NCBI GenBank assembly: GCA_031270515.1 | Contig: JAISXM010000071.1 | Location: 1 to 12,544 of the forward strand | Source of the DNA: Holosporales bacterium | GTDB taxonomy: Bacteria; Pseudomonadota; Alphaproteobacteria; BNTO01 | DNA length: 12,544 nt | Direction of reading: 5' to 3' | Shown here: positions 1 through 5,998 of the stretch, piece after piece | Position numbering within the stretch: position 1 is the first letter of the stretch | Layout of the letters: every line of letters begins with the position of its first letter | Notes under the pieces: generated by a model | What the model saw: only the letters and a program-made list of their open reading frames with translations | Database searches by the model: none | Told to the model about the DNA's origin: nothing | Program-made: the position numbers and the translations under genes

Positions 1-168
1 ACCACTTCTGGATAGTGAAACTAACCAAGGCGAAGCGCAGCTTTATCTGGCATTTTCTGCTCAGCCCGGAAGTGGCTTAGCTATAATATATGCATTATTA
101 TTCTAAATGTGTACAAACGTACAGGCGTATGTAGCGAAATACCATGAAAACCCAGCAACGCCTTTGCT
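1..168. other. No confident gene; possible tail of a truncated reading frame
   Basis: A plus-strand frame is open from base 2 to a TAA at 104-106, giving about 34 residues (PLLDSETNQGEAQLYLAF... ending ALLF). It could be the 3' end of a gene entering from the left, but it is too short to recognise. The minus strand has a competing short open stretch, so strand is not settled. The rest, up to the IS630 remnant, shows nothing I can name. Confidence 0.25.
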
Positions 169-176
169 TCAGTCCA

Positions 177-210
177 CAGTATTCCTAAAACATTGAATAA
201 TTGCCTCCTG
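177..210 (+). repeat. IS630 left terminal inverted repeat (34 bp)
   Basis: It begins CAGTATTCCT and ends TTGCCTCCTG. Its reverse complement matches 943-976 with three mismatches. A CAGT start is typical of Tc1/mariner/IS630 ends. Confidence 0.85.
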
Positions 211-233
211 TAGTGTTCCAAACAACTCAACTA

Positions 234-319
234 CCGGGTCCCCATAACAAACAATTTGAAGCTCGTTGTATTATAAGGCTTAGGTGAGGATAAAAAATCA
301 AATTGTTTTTATGGGCAGG
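234..319 (-). repeat. Palindromic MITE-like element, copy 1 (inside transposase)
   Basis: This 86-bp element has inverted ends. On the minus strand it opens CCTGCCCATAAAAAC and closes GTTATGGGGACCCGG, with CAATTTGA and TTCAAATTG inside the arms. TA dinucleotides flank both sides (232-233 and 320-321). It interrupts the transposase between codons GTA and GTT, adding 90 nt in total, so the frame is kept but the element's own TGA ends translation early. It has no coding capacity. Confidence 0.85.
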
Positions 320-942
320 TATACAGCACGAATTCTTTGTTTTAACGTGCCCCAAAAGTTCTCGATAGGATTTAAGTCCGGCGAATATGGAGGCAAGAAT
401 AAAAGCTTGCATCCAGCCTGTTCTATTAATTATTTTGTTCGTTTACTTTTATAAAAACTTGCGTTATCCATGATCACCACATCATCTTTATGCAACTGCG
501 GGATCAAATCCTTTTCGATCCAATCGTTAAAATTGGCCGTATTTGTGTTCTCCGTGAACAGGCGCTCGGCGATCGGTTCGTATCGAAGTCCCGCGATTAT
601 ATTGATTCTATGAAAGCGCCGGCCGGATTTTTCGGCCATTAGCTTCCCAACAGGGGCATATCCATATTGAGAAGACAGATGTTCTTGTACACCGCTCTCG
701 TCTATATAAACACGGTGTTATTTAGGGATTTTTTCTATTATTTCGTTATATACTTTACGCTTTTCATCATCTCGTTCTTTGTACACAAACGTTTTTTTTA
801 CGTGTGTACCCAATTTTGAGAAGGGCCCTTTGTATGGTCGTCTTTGACACGCCGAACTCTTGGGCCGCATCCTGTTGACGCGCGTCGGGCTTGGCGTCAA
901 AAAAAGCCTTAACCTTAATTCGCTGCGTTTTTTTGAAAAAAT

Positions 943-976
943 CAGAAGGCAATTATTCAATGTATTCGGAATACTG
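943..976 (-). repeat. IS630 right terminal inverted repeat (34 bp)
   Basis: Read on the minus strand it begins CAGTATTCCG and ends TTGCCTTCTG, pairing with 177-210. The end of the neighbouring metallophosphoesterase frame, including its TAA stop at 953-955, lies inside this repeat. Confidence 0.85.
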
Positions 977-2728
977 AGGGCGAAATAAAGGAATTGGTGG
1001 AGTTTGACCGTGTTTAGCTATATCAGTTTTGGCGGATTGCCGTATTGTGCTGGCAGGTCTTGGCGCGCGTAAAGGTGCAGGTGCTGGCTCGCGTAAGGTT
1101 GCAGGTGCTGGCGCTCGTAAATGTGCAGGTCTTGGCCGATCGAGTTTAAGGCTCGAGTAGGTTTTAGAACCTTTACCTTTACCTTTACCTTTGACTGTAG
1201 AATGATCTACACAAGGGGCAGGAGGCGTAGCAGTGACAGTAAATGCAGGTGCATCCAAAATCGTTACGTCGCCCTCATCTTGATCGGGGTCGATGTCCAC
1301 CCCGAAATGAACTAACCCAGCCATTTGTAGCGCTGCCAGACCTCCAGAAGCCGTGGGGATAACAGGCGTTTTTCTTTGTCCAACAACCTGAAGGGCAAGC
1401 GTTCTCCTGCTGTATCCACTGGATCCGACGACGTCGACCAAAAAACTTTGTCCATTCACCGTAAACGGAACCCTGCCAAACATGTATGATATATGGTCAT
1501 GTCCGCAAAAAACCTTCGTAGCAAGTCGCGATAAATCCCAGCCTTCCAGGGCTGCAGGCAAAACTATTCCTAGTACGACTTTTAATCTATCCACATTTCC
1601 ATCGTTATGTTCTTTTATTGGTAATGTAGAAAAGAACTCATGTGCGACAACAAGTAAATATAAGTGTTCACTATCACTCTCCTCATACAACTCTCTTATG
1701 CCTGTTTGCGTTCCCAAAATCGCGGAGTCAATTATTTGCATGGTTCTATCGTCAATTACGCATGTGTTGCGGTTTCCTCCCATGATGTGCAACCTTCTGT
1801 ACCAATCGTCATGCAACATTATTGGCAATCCACCTTCATCTCCTCCTCCTATAATTATAGAACTAGTGCAATAGCCTACGAATAACATGTTACCTATTCT
1901 ATGGTACCGTTTTATCGTGGGTTGCAGTATTATTGCTCTCATGACTAATTTAAATAAATCGCGTGGATGTGTTATATAATCATTCAATTCTTCTAGTTGA
2001 GCCATTAGGCGATTAACCATCCCAATATCGTGACAGGATCTAATTCTTTGATAGACCAAGCTTTGCGCTAGTTTTGCTCGTTGCAAAATACGATTCGCAT
2101 CAAAATCAAATGCTTGCGGAATGTGCGATAGTACTGGCACGTTCATGTTTTTACAAATCTCTAGTAGTTGAACAAAATACAGAAACGATTGCACGTCATG
2201 GTTTCCTATATTGACGATAATGTGTCCATCTATGTCGTTGTCCGAGAATAATCCTTGTAAGCTCCTTAACAATATTTGAAATTCACTAATCAAAAAAACC
2301 GAGATATTCTCATGTTGTTCGGCGAAGCGTATTGCTGAACGTGGCGCAATATCGCCATTAAATACGACAACTATTTTTTGTACGTCTTTATCTAATAGTA
2401 TTTCTTGCACACAATTGAGTAGTCTGCACATTTCTACTCGAAGTGAATGCATATCTGCGACTGAAATAACAACTGTTTTCTTTCCGATGTATTCTTGAAT
2501 GAAATCGAACGCAACAGTCGGAGTCGTGCCAGGCGCACCGTTCTTTATACGCACATCAGCATATTTGGGCACTCCGGAATATTCCATGACACTCCGGTTT
2601 ACGGCATTTTTGCATTCTTCGATTGAAATGTATCCATCCTTTGCGACGAGCCTTGCTATTGGCAAGCAAACGACTACGGCTATCCACGTGTGCAGTTTTA
2701 GGAGGTGTATAACGTAACGTATATTCAT
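953..2728 (-). CDS. Secreted calcineurin-like metallophosphoesterase (5'-nucleotidase-like)
   Basis: The 591-residue product starts with a probable Sec signal peptide (basic start, hydrophobic core to about residue 29), so it is probably exported. The metallophosphoesterase motifs appear in order: D92 and H94 in VADMHS, NGD at 124-126, GNHD at 175-178, AHE at 362-364 and GHDH at 409-412. These supply the two-metal site of the calcineurin-like superfamily, and the spacing resembles UshA/5'-nucleotidase enzymes; the substrate cannot be told. The segment between GNHD and AHE is long. After about residue 500 the protein becomes low-complexity: a (GK)4 run at 513-520, then Pro/Ala/Arg-rich 8-residue repeats to about 560. 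The last seven residues (QYSEYIE) and the stop are encoded by the IS630 right terminal repeat, so the original C terminus has probably been replaced. No clear Shine-Dalgarno precedes the ATG. Confidence 0.8.
   Translation of the reverse strand: MNIRYVIHLLKLHTWIAVVVCLPIARLVAKDGYISIEECKNAVNRSVMEYSGVPKYADVRIKNGAPGTTPTVAFDFIQEYIGKKTVVISVADMHSLRVEMCRLLNCVQEILLDKDVQKIVVVFNGDIAPRSAIRFAEQHENISVFLISEFQILLRSLQGLFSDNDIDGHIIVNIGNHDVQSFLYFVQLLEICKNMNVPVLSHIPQAFDFDANRILQRAKLAQSLVYQRIRSCHDIGMVNRLMAQLEELNDYITHPRDLFKLVMRAIILQPTIKRYHRIGNMLFVGYCTSSIIIGGGDEGGLPIMLHDDWYRRLHIMGGNRNTCVIDDRTMQIIDSAILGTQTGIRELYEESDSEHLYLLVVAHEFFSTLPIKEHNDGNVDRLKVVLGIVLPAALEGWDLSRLATKVFCGHDHISYMFGRVPFTVNGQSFLVDVVGSSGYSRRTLALQVVGQRKTPVIPTASGGLAALQMAGLVHFGVDIDPDQDEGDVTILDAPAFTVTATPPAPCVDHSTVKGKGKGKGSKTYSSLKLDRPRPAHLRAPAPATLREPAPAPLRAPRPASTIRQSAKTDIAKHGQTPPIPLFRPQYSEYIE
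1055..1139 (-). repeat. In-frame 24-bp tandem repeat (Pro/Ala tail)
   Basis: Imperfect units start near 1068, 1092 and 1116 with a 24-bp period. They encode the 8-residue repeats LRAPAPAT, LREPAPAP and LRAPRPAS in the tail of the metallophosphoesterase. Confidence 0.7.
1171..1193 (-). repeat. Hexanucleotide run encoding Gly-Lys repeats
   Basis: A CTTTAC hexamer is repeated almost four times on the plus strand. On the coding strand it reads as alternating Gly and Lys codons in the metallophosphoesterase. Such runs are prone to slippage, but a 6-bp step keeps the frame. Confidence 0.8.
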
Positions 2729-2797
2729 TTTTTTTATGTATTATGCGTGGGCACGTTGTTTGTCGAATTACTAAATGCATTCCCAGAGTAGATCTTA

Positions 2798-2879
2798 CCA
2801 TAAAAACAATTTGAATTTTTATCACGAGCTAAGCTTTGTAATACAACGAACTTCAAGTTGTTTGTTATGGGGGACCCGA
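2798..2879 (+). repeat. Palindromic MITE-like element, copy 2
   Basis: This 82-bp element opens CCATAAAAACAATTTGAA and closes TTCAAGTTG...TTATGGGGGACCCGA. TA dinucleotides flank it at 2796-2797 and 2880-2881. It lies in the divergent gap between the metallophosphoesterase and the DUF2628-like gene. Apart from this copy, the gap 2729-3069 holds a small hairpin just to its right (2882-2887 pairing with 2893-2898) and the promoter at 3003-3031. Confidence 0.8.
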
Positions 2880-3002
2880 TAGGATCAACTCGTGATCCAC
2901 AACCTTATCGGTGGAGATTTTGAATATAGCACAAAGAGGATATTTCTAAATTGCAGAAAAAGAGGACGCCTCTACATTGAGTCGGCAGCATTGTCTTTTC
3001 AC

Positions 3003-3031
3003 TTGAAATCGACTATTTATATTGATATTCT
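3003..3031 (+). promoter_or_regulatory. Candidate sigma-70 promoter for the DUF2628-like gene
   Basis: TTGAAA at 3003-3008 and TATTCT at 3026-3031 are separated by 17 bp. Transcription would begin near 3038. That places the upstream TTG at 3022 outside the transcript and favours ATG 3070 as the start. Confidence 0.45.
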
Positions 3032-3069
3032 ATATTTATAAGGATATACGAATAACTAAGAAGAAGCGC

Positions 3070-3912
3070 ATGCAGAAGGAAAACAAACAAGAGAACGAAT
3101 GCATAGATCATCCCATTTCAGAAATGGATGGCATGGTAAAGATTGCAGGCCGCCCTTACGGAAACTCGTCGCTATTAAAGAAGATATTCAAGTTTGACGA
3201 AGATTACTACGCAAAACAGTTCCAACGAATAAAAGAAAAAGGTGGTTTTGCTCTATCGTGGAATTGGGCTGCCGTGTTAGGAACTGGAGTGTGGATGGTA
3301 CATCACAAAATGTACATAGCGTATTTCGCCCTCTTTGTATTAGAGTTCATATTACTATTACCACTCGCAATGTTTCTGATCTACGTTATTCCTAATGCGG
3401 GCAGACACGCCGCTATATTGAGTACTGTTCATCTCATCGTAATGGGCTGCATGGGTAACGTTTTATTGTATTACGCGGCGAAAAGGAAATACAAAGTGGG
3501 ATATGCTTTCTCTACGCGTATAAGAAACACGAATAGAGCTAGATTATACCTGACTCCAGTTCTAGGATTTATTACGAGTATTACAGGAATATTCATGAAC
3601 GTTAGTCAAGTTGGCTACGATAATATTTTGCAAAACAAAGCACGAATTGAAAATCAAGAGCGAACATGTACGGAAGTAACAAGGGAAACGCAATATGATA
3701 CGAATAAACAAGGAACTAGGACATTAAAGTCACAACAACAACCTGGTAAGACAATGAGCGTGACTGCATTTATTTTAATGGTAAGTGGAGCACTTGCGAT
3801 TCTAATATTTAAGTTAATATTACTTGGAGTTGCAATAAAAGATTATACTAGAGCGAGACAAACAAAAAAAATATACACGCAGCGTTTTATTCCCAGTCAC
3901 AACAAAAATTAG
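3070..3912 (+). CDS. DUF2628-like integral membrane protein
   Basis: The product is 280 residues from ATG 3070. A longer frame from TTG 3022 exists but would precede the likely transcription start. The segment at about residues 44-85 (YYAKQFQRIKEKGGFALSW, then NWAAVLGTGVWMVHHKMY) resembles the DUF2628 family, whose hallmark is a Ser-Trp-Asn-Trp-Ala stretch leading into membrane helices. Hydrophobic segments follow at roughly 83-107, 114-134, 158-177 and, after a polar stretch of about 65 residues, 229-256. The family has no established function; it occurs in inner-membrane proteins of many bacteria. The gene stands alone, with repeat arrays downstream. The C terminus is basic and polar. The family assignment rests on pattern recognition only. 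Confidence 0.7.
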   Translation: MQKENKQENECIDHPISEMDGMVKIAGRPYGNSSLLKKIFKFDEDYYAKQFQRIKEKGGFALSWNWAAVLGTGVWMVHHKMYIAYFALFVLEFILLLPLAMFLIYVIPNAGRHAAILSTVHLIVMGCMGNVLLYYAAKRKYKVGYAFSTRIRNTNRARLYLTPVLGFITSITGIFMNVSQVGYDNILQNKARIENQERTCTEVTRETQYDTNKQGTRTLKSQQQPGKTMSVTAFILMVSGALAILIFKLILLGVAIKDYTRARQTKKIYTQRFIPSHNKN

Positions 3913-3940
3913 CGGCAAGAGTTTCGAAGCATAAGCCGCG

Positions 3941-4180
3941 GGACCCCATTTCGCTAGTTGAATGGGAACTAGACAGGATTCATCAGCTGGTGCTCAACGG
4001 GATCCCATTCAGCTAGAAATGGGGACTTGACGGGATCCCATCAGCGAGTGAAGTGGGGGCTTGACGTGACCCCATCAGCGAGTGAAGTGGGGGCTTGACG
4101 TGATCCCATCAGCGAGTGAAGTGGGGGCTTGACGTGATCCCATCAGCGAGTGAATTGGGGGCTTGACGTGACCCCATTCA
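3941..4180. repeat. 34-bp tandem repeat array
   Basis: About seven units are present. CCCA anchors at 4037, 4071, 4105, 4139 and 4173 are exactly 34 bp apart; earlier, more diverged units start near 3945, 3978 and 4004 with a 33-bp spacing. The core reads CCCATCAGCGAGTGAAGTGG followed by GGGCTTGACGTGAT. Several units can form a short hairpin through CCCAT and ATGGG or GTGGG. There are no unique spacers, so it is not a CRISPR array. It begins about 30 bp after the DUF2628-like gene and could also act as a transcription barrier. Confidence 0.9.
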
Positions 4181-4182
4181 AA

Positions 4183-4255
4183 TAGTTAACGTTGGATTTT
4201 ATATTCGTCGAAGCCTTGTCATACAACGAATTTCAAATCGTACGTGATTAGGCCT
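4183..4255 (+). repeat. Degenerate palindromic MITE-like element
   Basis: The right half matches the family core (GCCTTGTCATACAACGAA, then TTTCAAATCGT), while the left arm and both ends are badly eroded. It lies between the two tandem arrays. No TA-flanked border can be drawn. Confidence 0.5.
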
Positions 4256-4333
4256 TAGTCATATTGGCATTTGTCTCTTGTTTTTCGTTACATGATCAAG
4301 TACCCTCAGCTCGAGAAGAGCTAGGCCACTATT

Positions 4334-4579
4334 CAAGTACGATTGCTGTGGGGAATGTGCTGTATAAAACTGGTCAAGTACGATTGCTGTGGGGAACGTG
4401 CTGTATAAAACTGGTCAAGTACGATTGCTGTGGGGAACGTGCTGTATAAAACTGGTCAAGTACGATTGCTGTGGGGAATGTGCTGTATAAAACTGGTCAA
4501 GTACGATTGCTGTGGGGAATGTGCTGTATAAGGCTGGTCAAGTACGATTGCTGTGGGGAATGTGCTGTATAAGACTGGA
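4334..4579. repeat. 41-bp tandem repeat array upstream of pgi
   Basis: Six units of exactly 41 bp start at 4334, 4375, 4416, 4457, 4498 and 4539. The unit begins CAAGTACGATTGCTGTGG and ends TGCTGTATAAAACTGGT. Units are nearly identical: a C/T change at one site, AA/GG/GA in the TATAARR part, and a diverged end in the last unit. The array ends 18 bp before the pgi ATG, so it lies in the leader or promoter region. Each unit carries TTGCTG and TATAAA, but only 14 bp apart, too close for an ordinary sigma-70 promoter. Confidence 0.9.
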
Positions 4580-4585
4580 TGCAAT

Positions 4586-4591
4586 GAGGAG
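4586..4591 (+). promoter_or_regulatory. Ribosome binding site of pgi
   Basis: GAGGAG lies six bases before ATG 4598. This decides the start against an in-frame GTG at 4553, which would begin inside the last 41-bp repeat and has no such site. Confidence 0.75.
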
Positions 4592-4597
4592 TGCAAT

Positions 4598-5842
4598 ATG
4601 GATAGGAATGATTACTGCATTGACATAAGTCAAGATAAAATTTCGATAAGTGATGAGCTTCTGATACCCATTTTCAGCGGAGTAAAAAAGCTTATAGATA
4701 CATTGCCACTTTTCAACGAATTAGATCTAGACCTGATTGAGTTGCTGGCTCATGCTCGTAGGTTTCGTGCGTTCCAAGACGTCATCGTTTTCGGCACTGG
4801 TGGCTCCTGTCTCAGCGGAAAGATGTACGCAACATTTAAGGATGCGACGGGGCCAAAAATGCATTTTGTCGACAATGTCGACCCGTATGAGTGGAACCGG
4901 CTGATGAACGCAATTTCCCCGCAAACAACAGGGATTGTGGTCATATCGAAATCTGGAAACACCACAGAAACACTGTGCCAAACGTTTATGGCTCTGCGTC
5001 AGTGGGAAAATGTGCCGGAGCATTTTCTTTTTGTGACCGACCCCGGAGAAAACGCGCTTCGTGAGATAGCGGAGCATGACGGAATCACGTGCTTGGATCA
5101 CCCAATTGGCATAGGCGGGCGGTTTTCGGGCTTTTCTGTCGTTGGGCTTTTGCCTGCATTGATTGCGGGCGTTGATGCGAAGGACGTTTTGCACGGGGCA
5201 AGCGAGGTCATGTGCGCCTTCCTGCAGCATGGGCCGTTTGAGAGCAATCCCGTGTTGGCGAGCGCGTATTGGCAGAATGATTTGTTCCTAAAGGGGATAA
5301 ACATGTCCGTGCTGTTTTGTTACGCGGAGCGCCTGCATCCCTTTGCGGAGTGGTACCGCCAGTTGTGGTCAGAGAGCCTGGGCAAAAAGGATAATTACGC
5401 GCCTGATTGCGGCGAAAATTGTAAGCGGTATGGGACGACGCCGGTTGTGTCCCTTGGGACGATCGACCAGCATTCTCAGCTTCAATTATATGTGGACGGC
5501 CCCAGGGATAAGTTTTTTACGATCGTGGCTGTAGGGGATCATCCGAAAACAGAGCCCGTGAGCATTGGTGGGGTAAGCAATTTTATATCAAGAGCGCTGG
5601 ATGGGCATACGATGGCGGAGTTGTTTGTGACGCATCAGCAAGTTACGCAACAAACATTGGTCGAGAATGGAAACCCCACTCGCAATATTTTCATTCCCGA
5701 GTTTAATGAGCGTTCGCTCGGGCAGCTGATGATGTTTTCTATATTGGAAACGTTGGCTTTGGCGTGCATTTGGAGGATCGATCCGTTTAATCAACCTGGG
5801 GTTAAATTTGGGAAGGATCGCGTTATTGCATTAATGAGGTAG
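4598..5842 (+). CDS. pgi: Glucose-6-phosphate isomerase
   Basis: The 414-residue cytosolic enzyme interconverts glucose 6-phosphate and fructose 6-phosphate in glycolysis and gluconeogenesis. The sugar-phosphate (SIS) site is SKSGNTTET at 117-125. The first family signature is GIGGRFSGFS at 171-180. The catalytic-base region is ESLGK at 259-263. DQHSQLQ at 290-296 carries the conserved active-site His. The second signature appears as NQPGVKFGK at 398-406. The protein is much shorter than the roughly 550-residue enterobacterial enzyme and belongs with the compact bacterial forms; all key motifs are present, so it is probably active. It stands alone on the plus strand, preceded by the 41-bp array and followed by a palindromic element. 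Having pgi argues against a Rickettsia-like lineage that has lost glycolysis. Confidence 0.93.
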   Translation: MDRNDYCIDISQDKISISDELLIPIFSGVKKLIDTLPLFNELDLDLIELLAHARRFRAFQDVIVFGTGGSCLSGKMYATFKDATGPKMHFVDNVDPYEWNRLMNAISPQTTGIVVISKSGNTTETLCQTFMALRQWENVPEHFLFVTDPGENALREIAEHDGITCLDHPIGIGGRFSGFSVVGLLPALIAGVDAKDVLHGASEVMCAFLQHGPFESNPVLASAYWQNDLFLKGINMSVLFCYAERLHPFAEWYRQLWSESLGKKDNYAPDCGENCKRYGTTPVVSLGTIDQHSQLQLYVDGPRDKFFTIVAVGDHPKTEPVSIGGVSNFISRALDGHTMAELFVTHQQVTQQTLVENGNPTRNIFIPEFNERSLGQLMMFSILETLALACIWRIDPFNQPGVKFGKDRVIALMR

Positions 5843-5877
5843 CGTCGCGCGCTGTGGGATGGCGCCCTGGGTATATA

Positions 5878-5986
5878 CCCGCCCATAAAAACAATTCAAA
5901 ATGCTACATTAGTATAAGTATTGCGATGCAACGAATTATATTATAGCATGGTGCGTTCCAAATCGTTTGTTATGGGCCTCCTGGGA
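5878..5986 (+). repeat. Palindromic MITE-like element, copy 3
   Basis: This copy is 109 bp, opening CCCGCCCATAAAAACAATT and closing GTTATGGGCCTCCTGGGA. TA flanks lie at 5876-5877 and 5987-5988. It is longer than its relatives because about 20 bp is inserted after GCAACGAA. It sits in the convergent gap between pgi and the secreted protein gene. Its left border overlaps a perfect 12-bp palindrome, GGGTATATACCC. Confidence 0.75.
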
Positions 5987-5998
5987 TAAAAACAATGA

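Larger units (their letters stand above)
169..952 (-). pseudogene. IS630-family transposase, broken
   Basis: The remaining protein begins in the second helix-turn-helix region (RIKVKAFFDAKPDARQ, then FGVSKTTIQRALLKIGYTRKK). The frame shifts at an 8-base homopolymer at 792-799 (A-run on the coding strand) before TFVYKERDD, consistent with loss of one A. From there a single frame is followed, interrupted by TAA at 718-720 and TAA at 430-432. It carries the DDE catalytic core: VYIDESG (first Asp), VVIMDNASFYK (second Asp) and DLNPIENFW (Glu). After KQRIRAV an 86-bp palindromic element intervenes and imposes a TGA stop. Skipping it restores VELFGTLQEAIIQCF, a normal-looking IS630 C terminus ending at TGA 169-171. 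Roughly the first 50-60 residues expected for the family are absent. This copy is not functional. Confidence 0.9.
177..976 (-). mobile_element. Decayed IS630-family insertion sequence
   Basis: The element is bounded by 34-bp inverted repeats at 177-210 and 943-976 that match at 31 of 34 positions. Between them lies a degenerate IS630-type DDE transposase on the minus strand. About 800 bp remain, short for this family (usually around 1.0-1.2 kb), because the region encoding the first helix-turn-helix is missing beside the right end. A separate 86-bp palindromic element is inserted near the left end. IS630 elements normally duplicate a TA target; no TA duplication is visible outside the two ends, so the borders have drifted or been rearranged. 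The copy cannot encode a functional transposase. Confidence 0.85.

Noticed and set aside
792..799. Programmed frameshift in the IS630 transposase
   Set aside because: An 8-base A-run could slip, but the N-terminal deletion and two further nonsense codons make simple decay the better explanation.
2556..2825. 89-residue minus-strand frame overlapping the metallophosphoesterase start
   Set aside because: It overlaps the signal-peptide region in another frame and includes part of a palindromic element; no coding character.
3022..3069. TTG 3022 as the start of the DUF2628-like gene
   Set aside because: It has no ribosome site and lies before the transcription start implied by the promoter at 3003-3031; ATG 3070 fits better.
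3941..4180. CRISPR array
   Set aside because: The 34-bp units are directly adjacent with no unique spacers, and no cas gene is present; it is a plain tandem repeat.
4334..4579. CRISPR array or a coding repeat upstream of pgi
   Set aside because: There are no spacers, and the 41-bp period shifts frame at every unit, so no repeated peptide is made.
4727..5230. 167-residue minus-strand reading frame
   Set aside because: It is antisense to the well-supported pgi gene and has no recognisable features.
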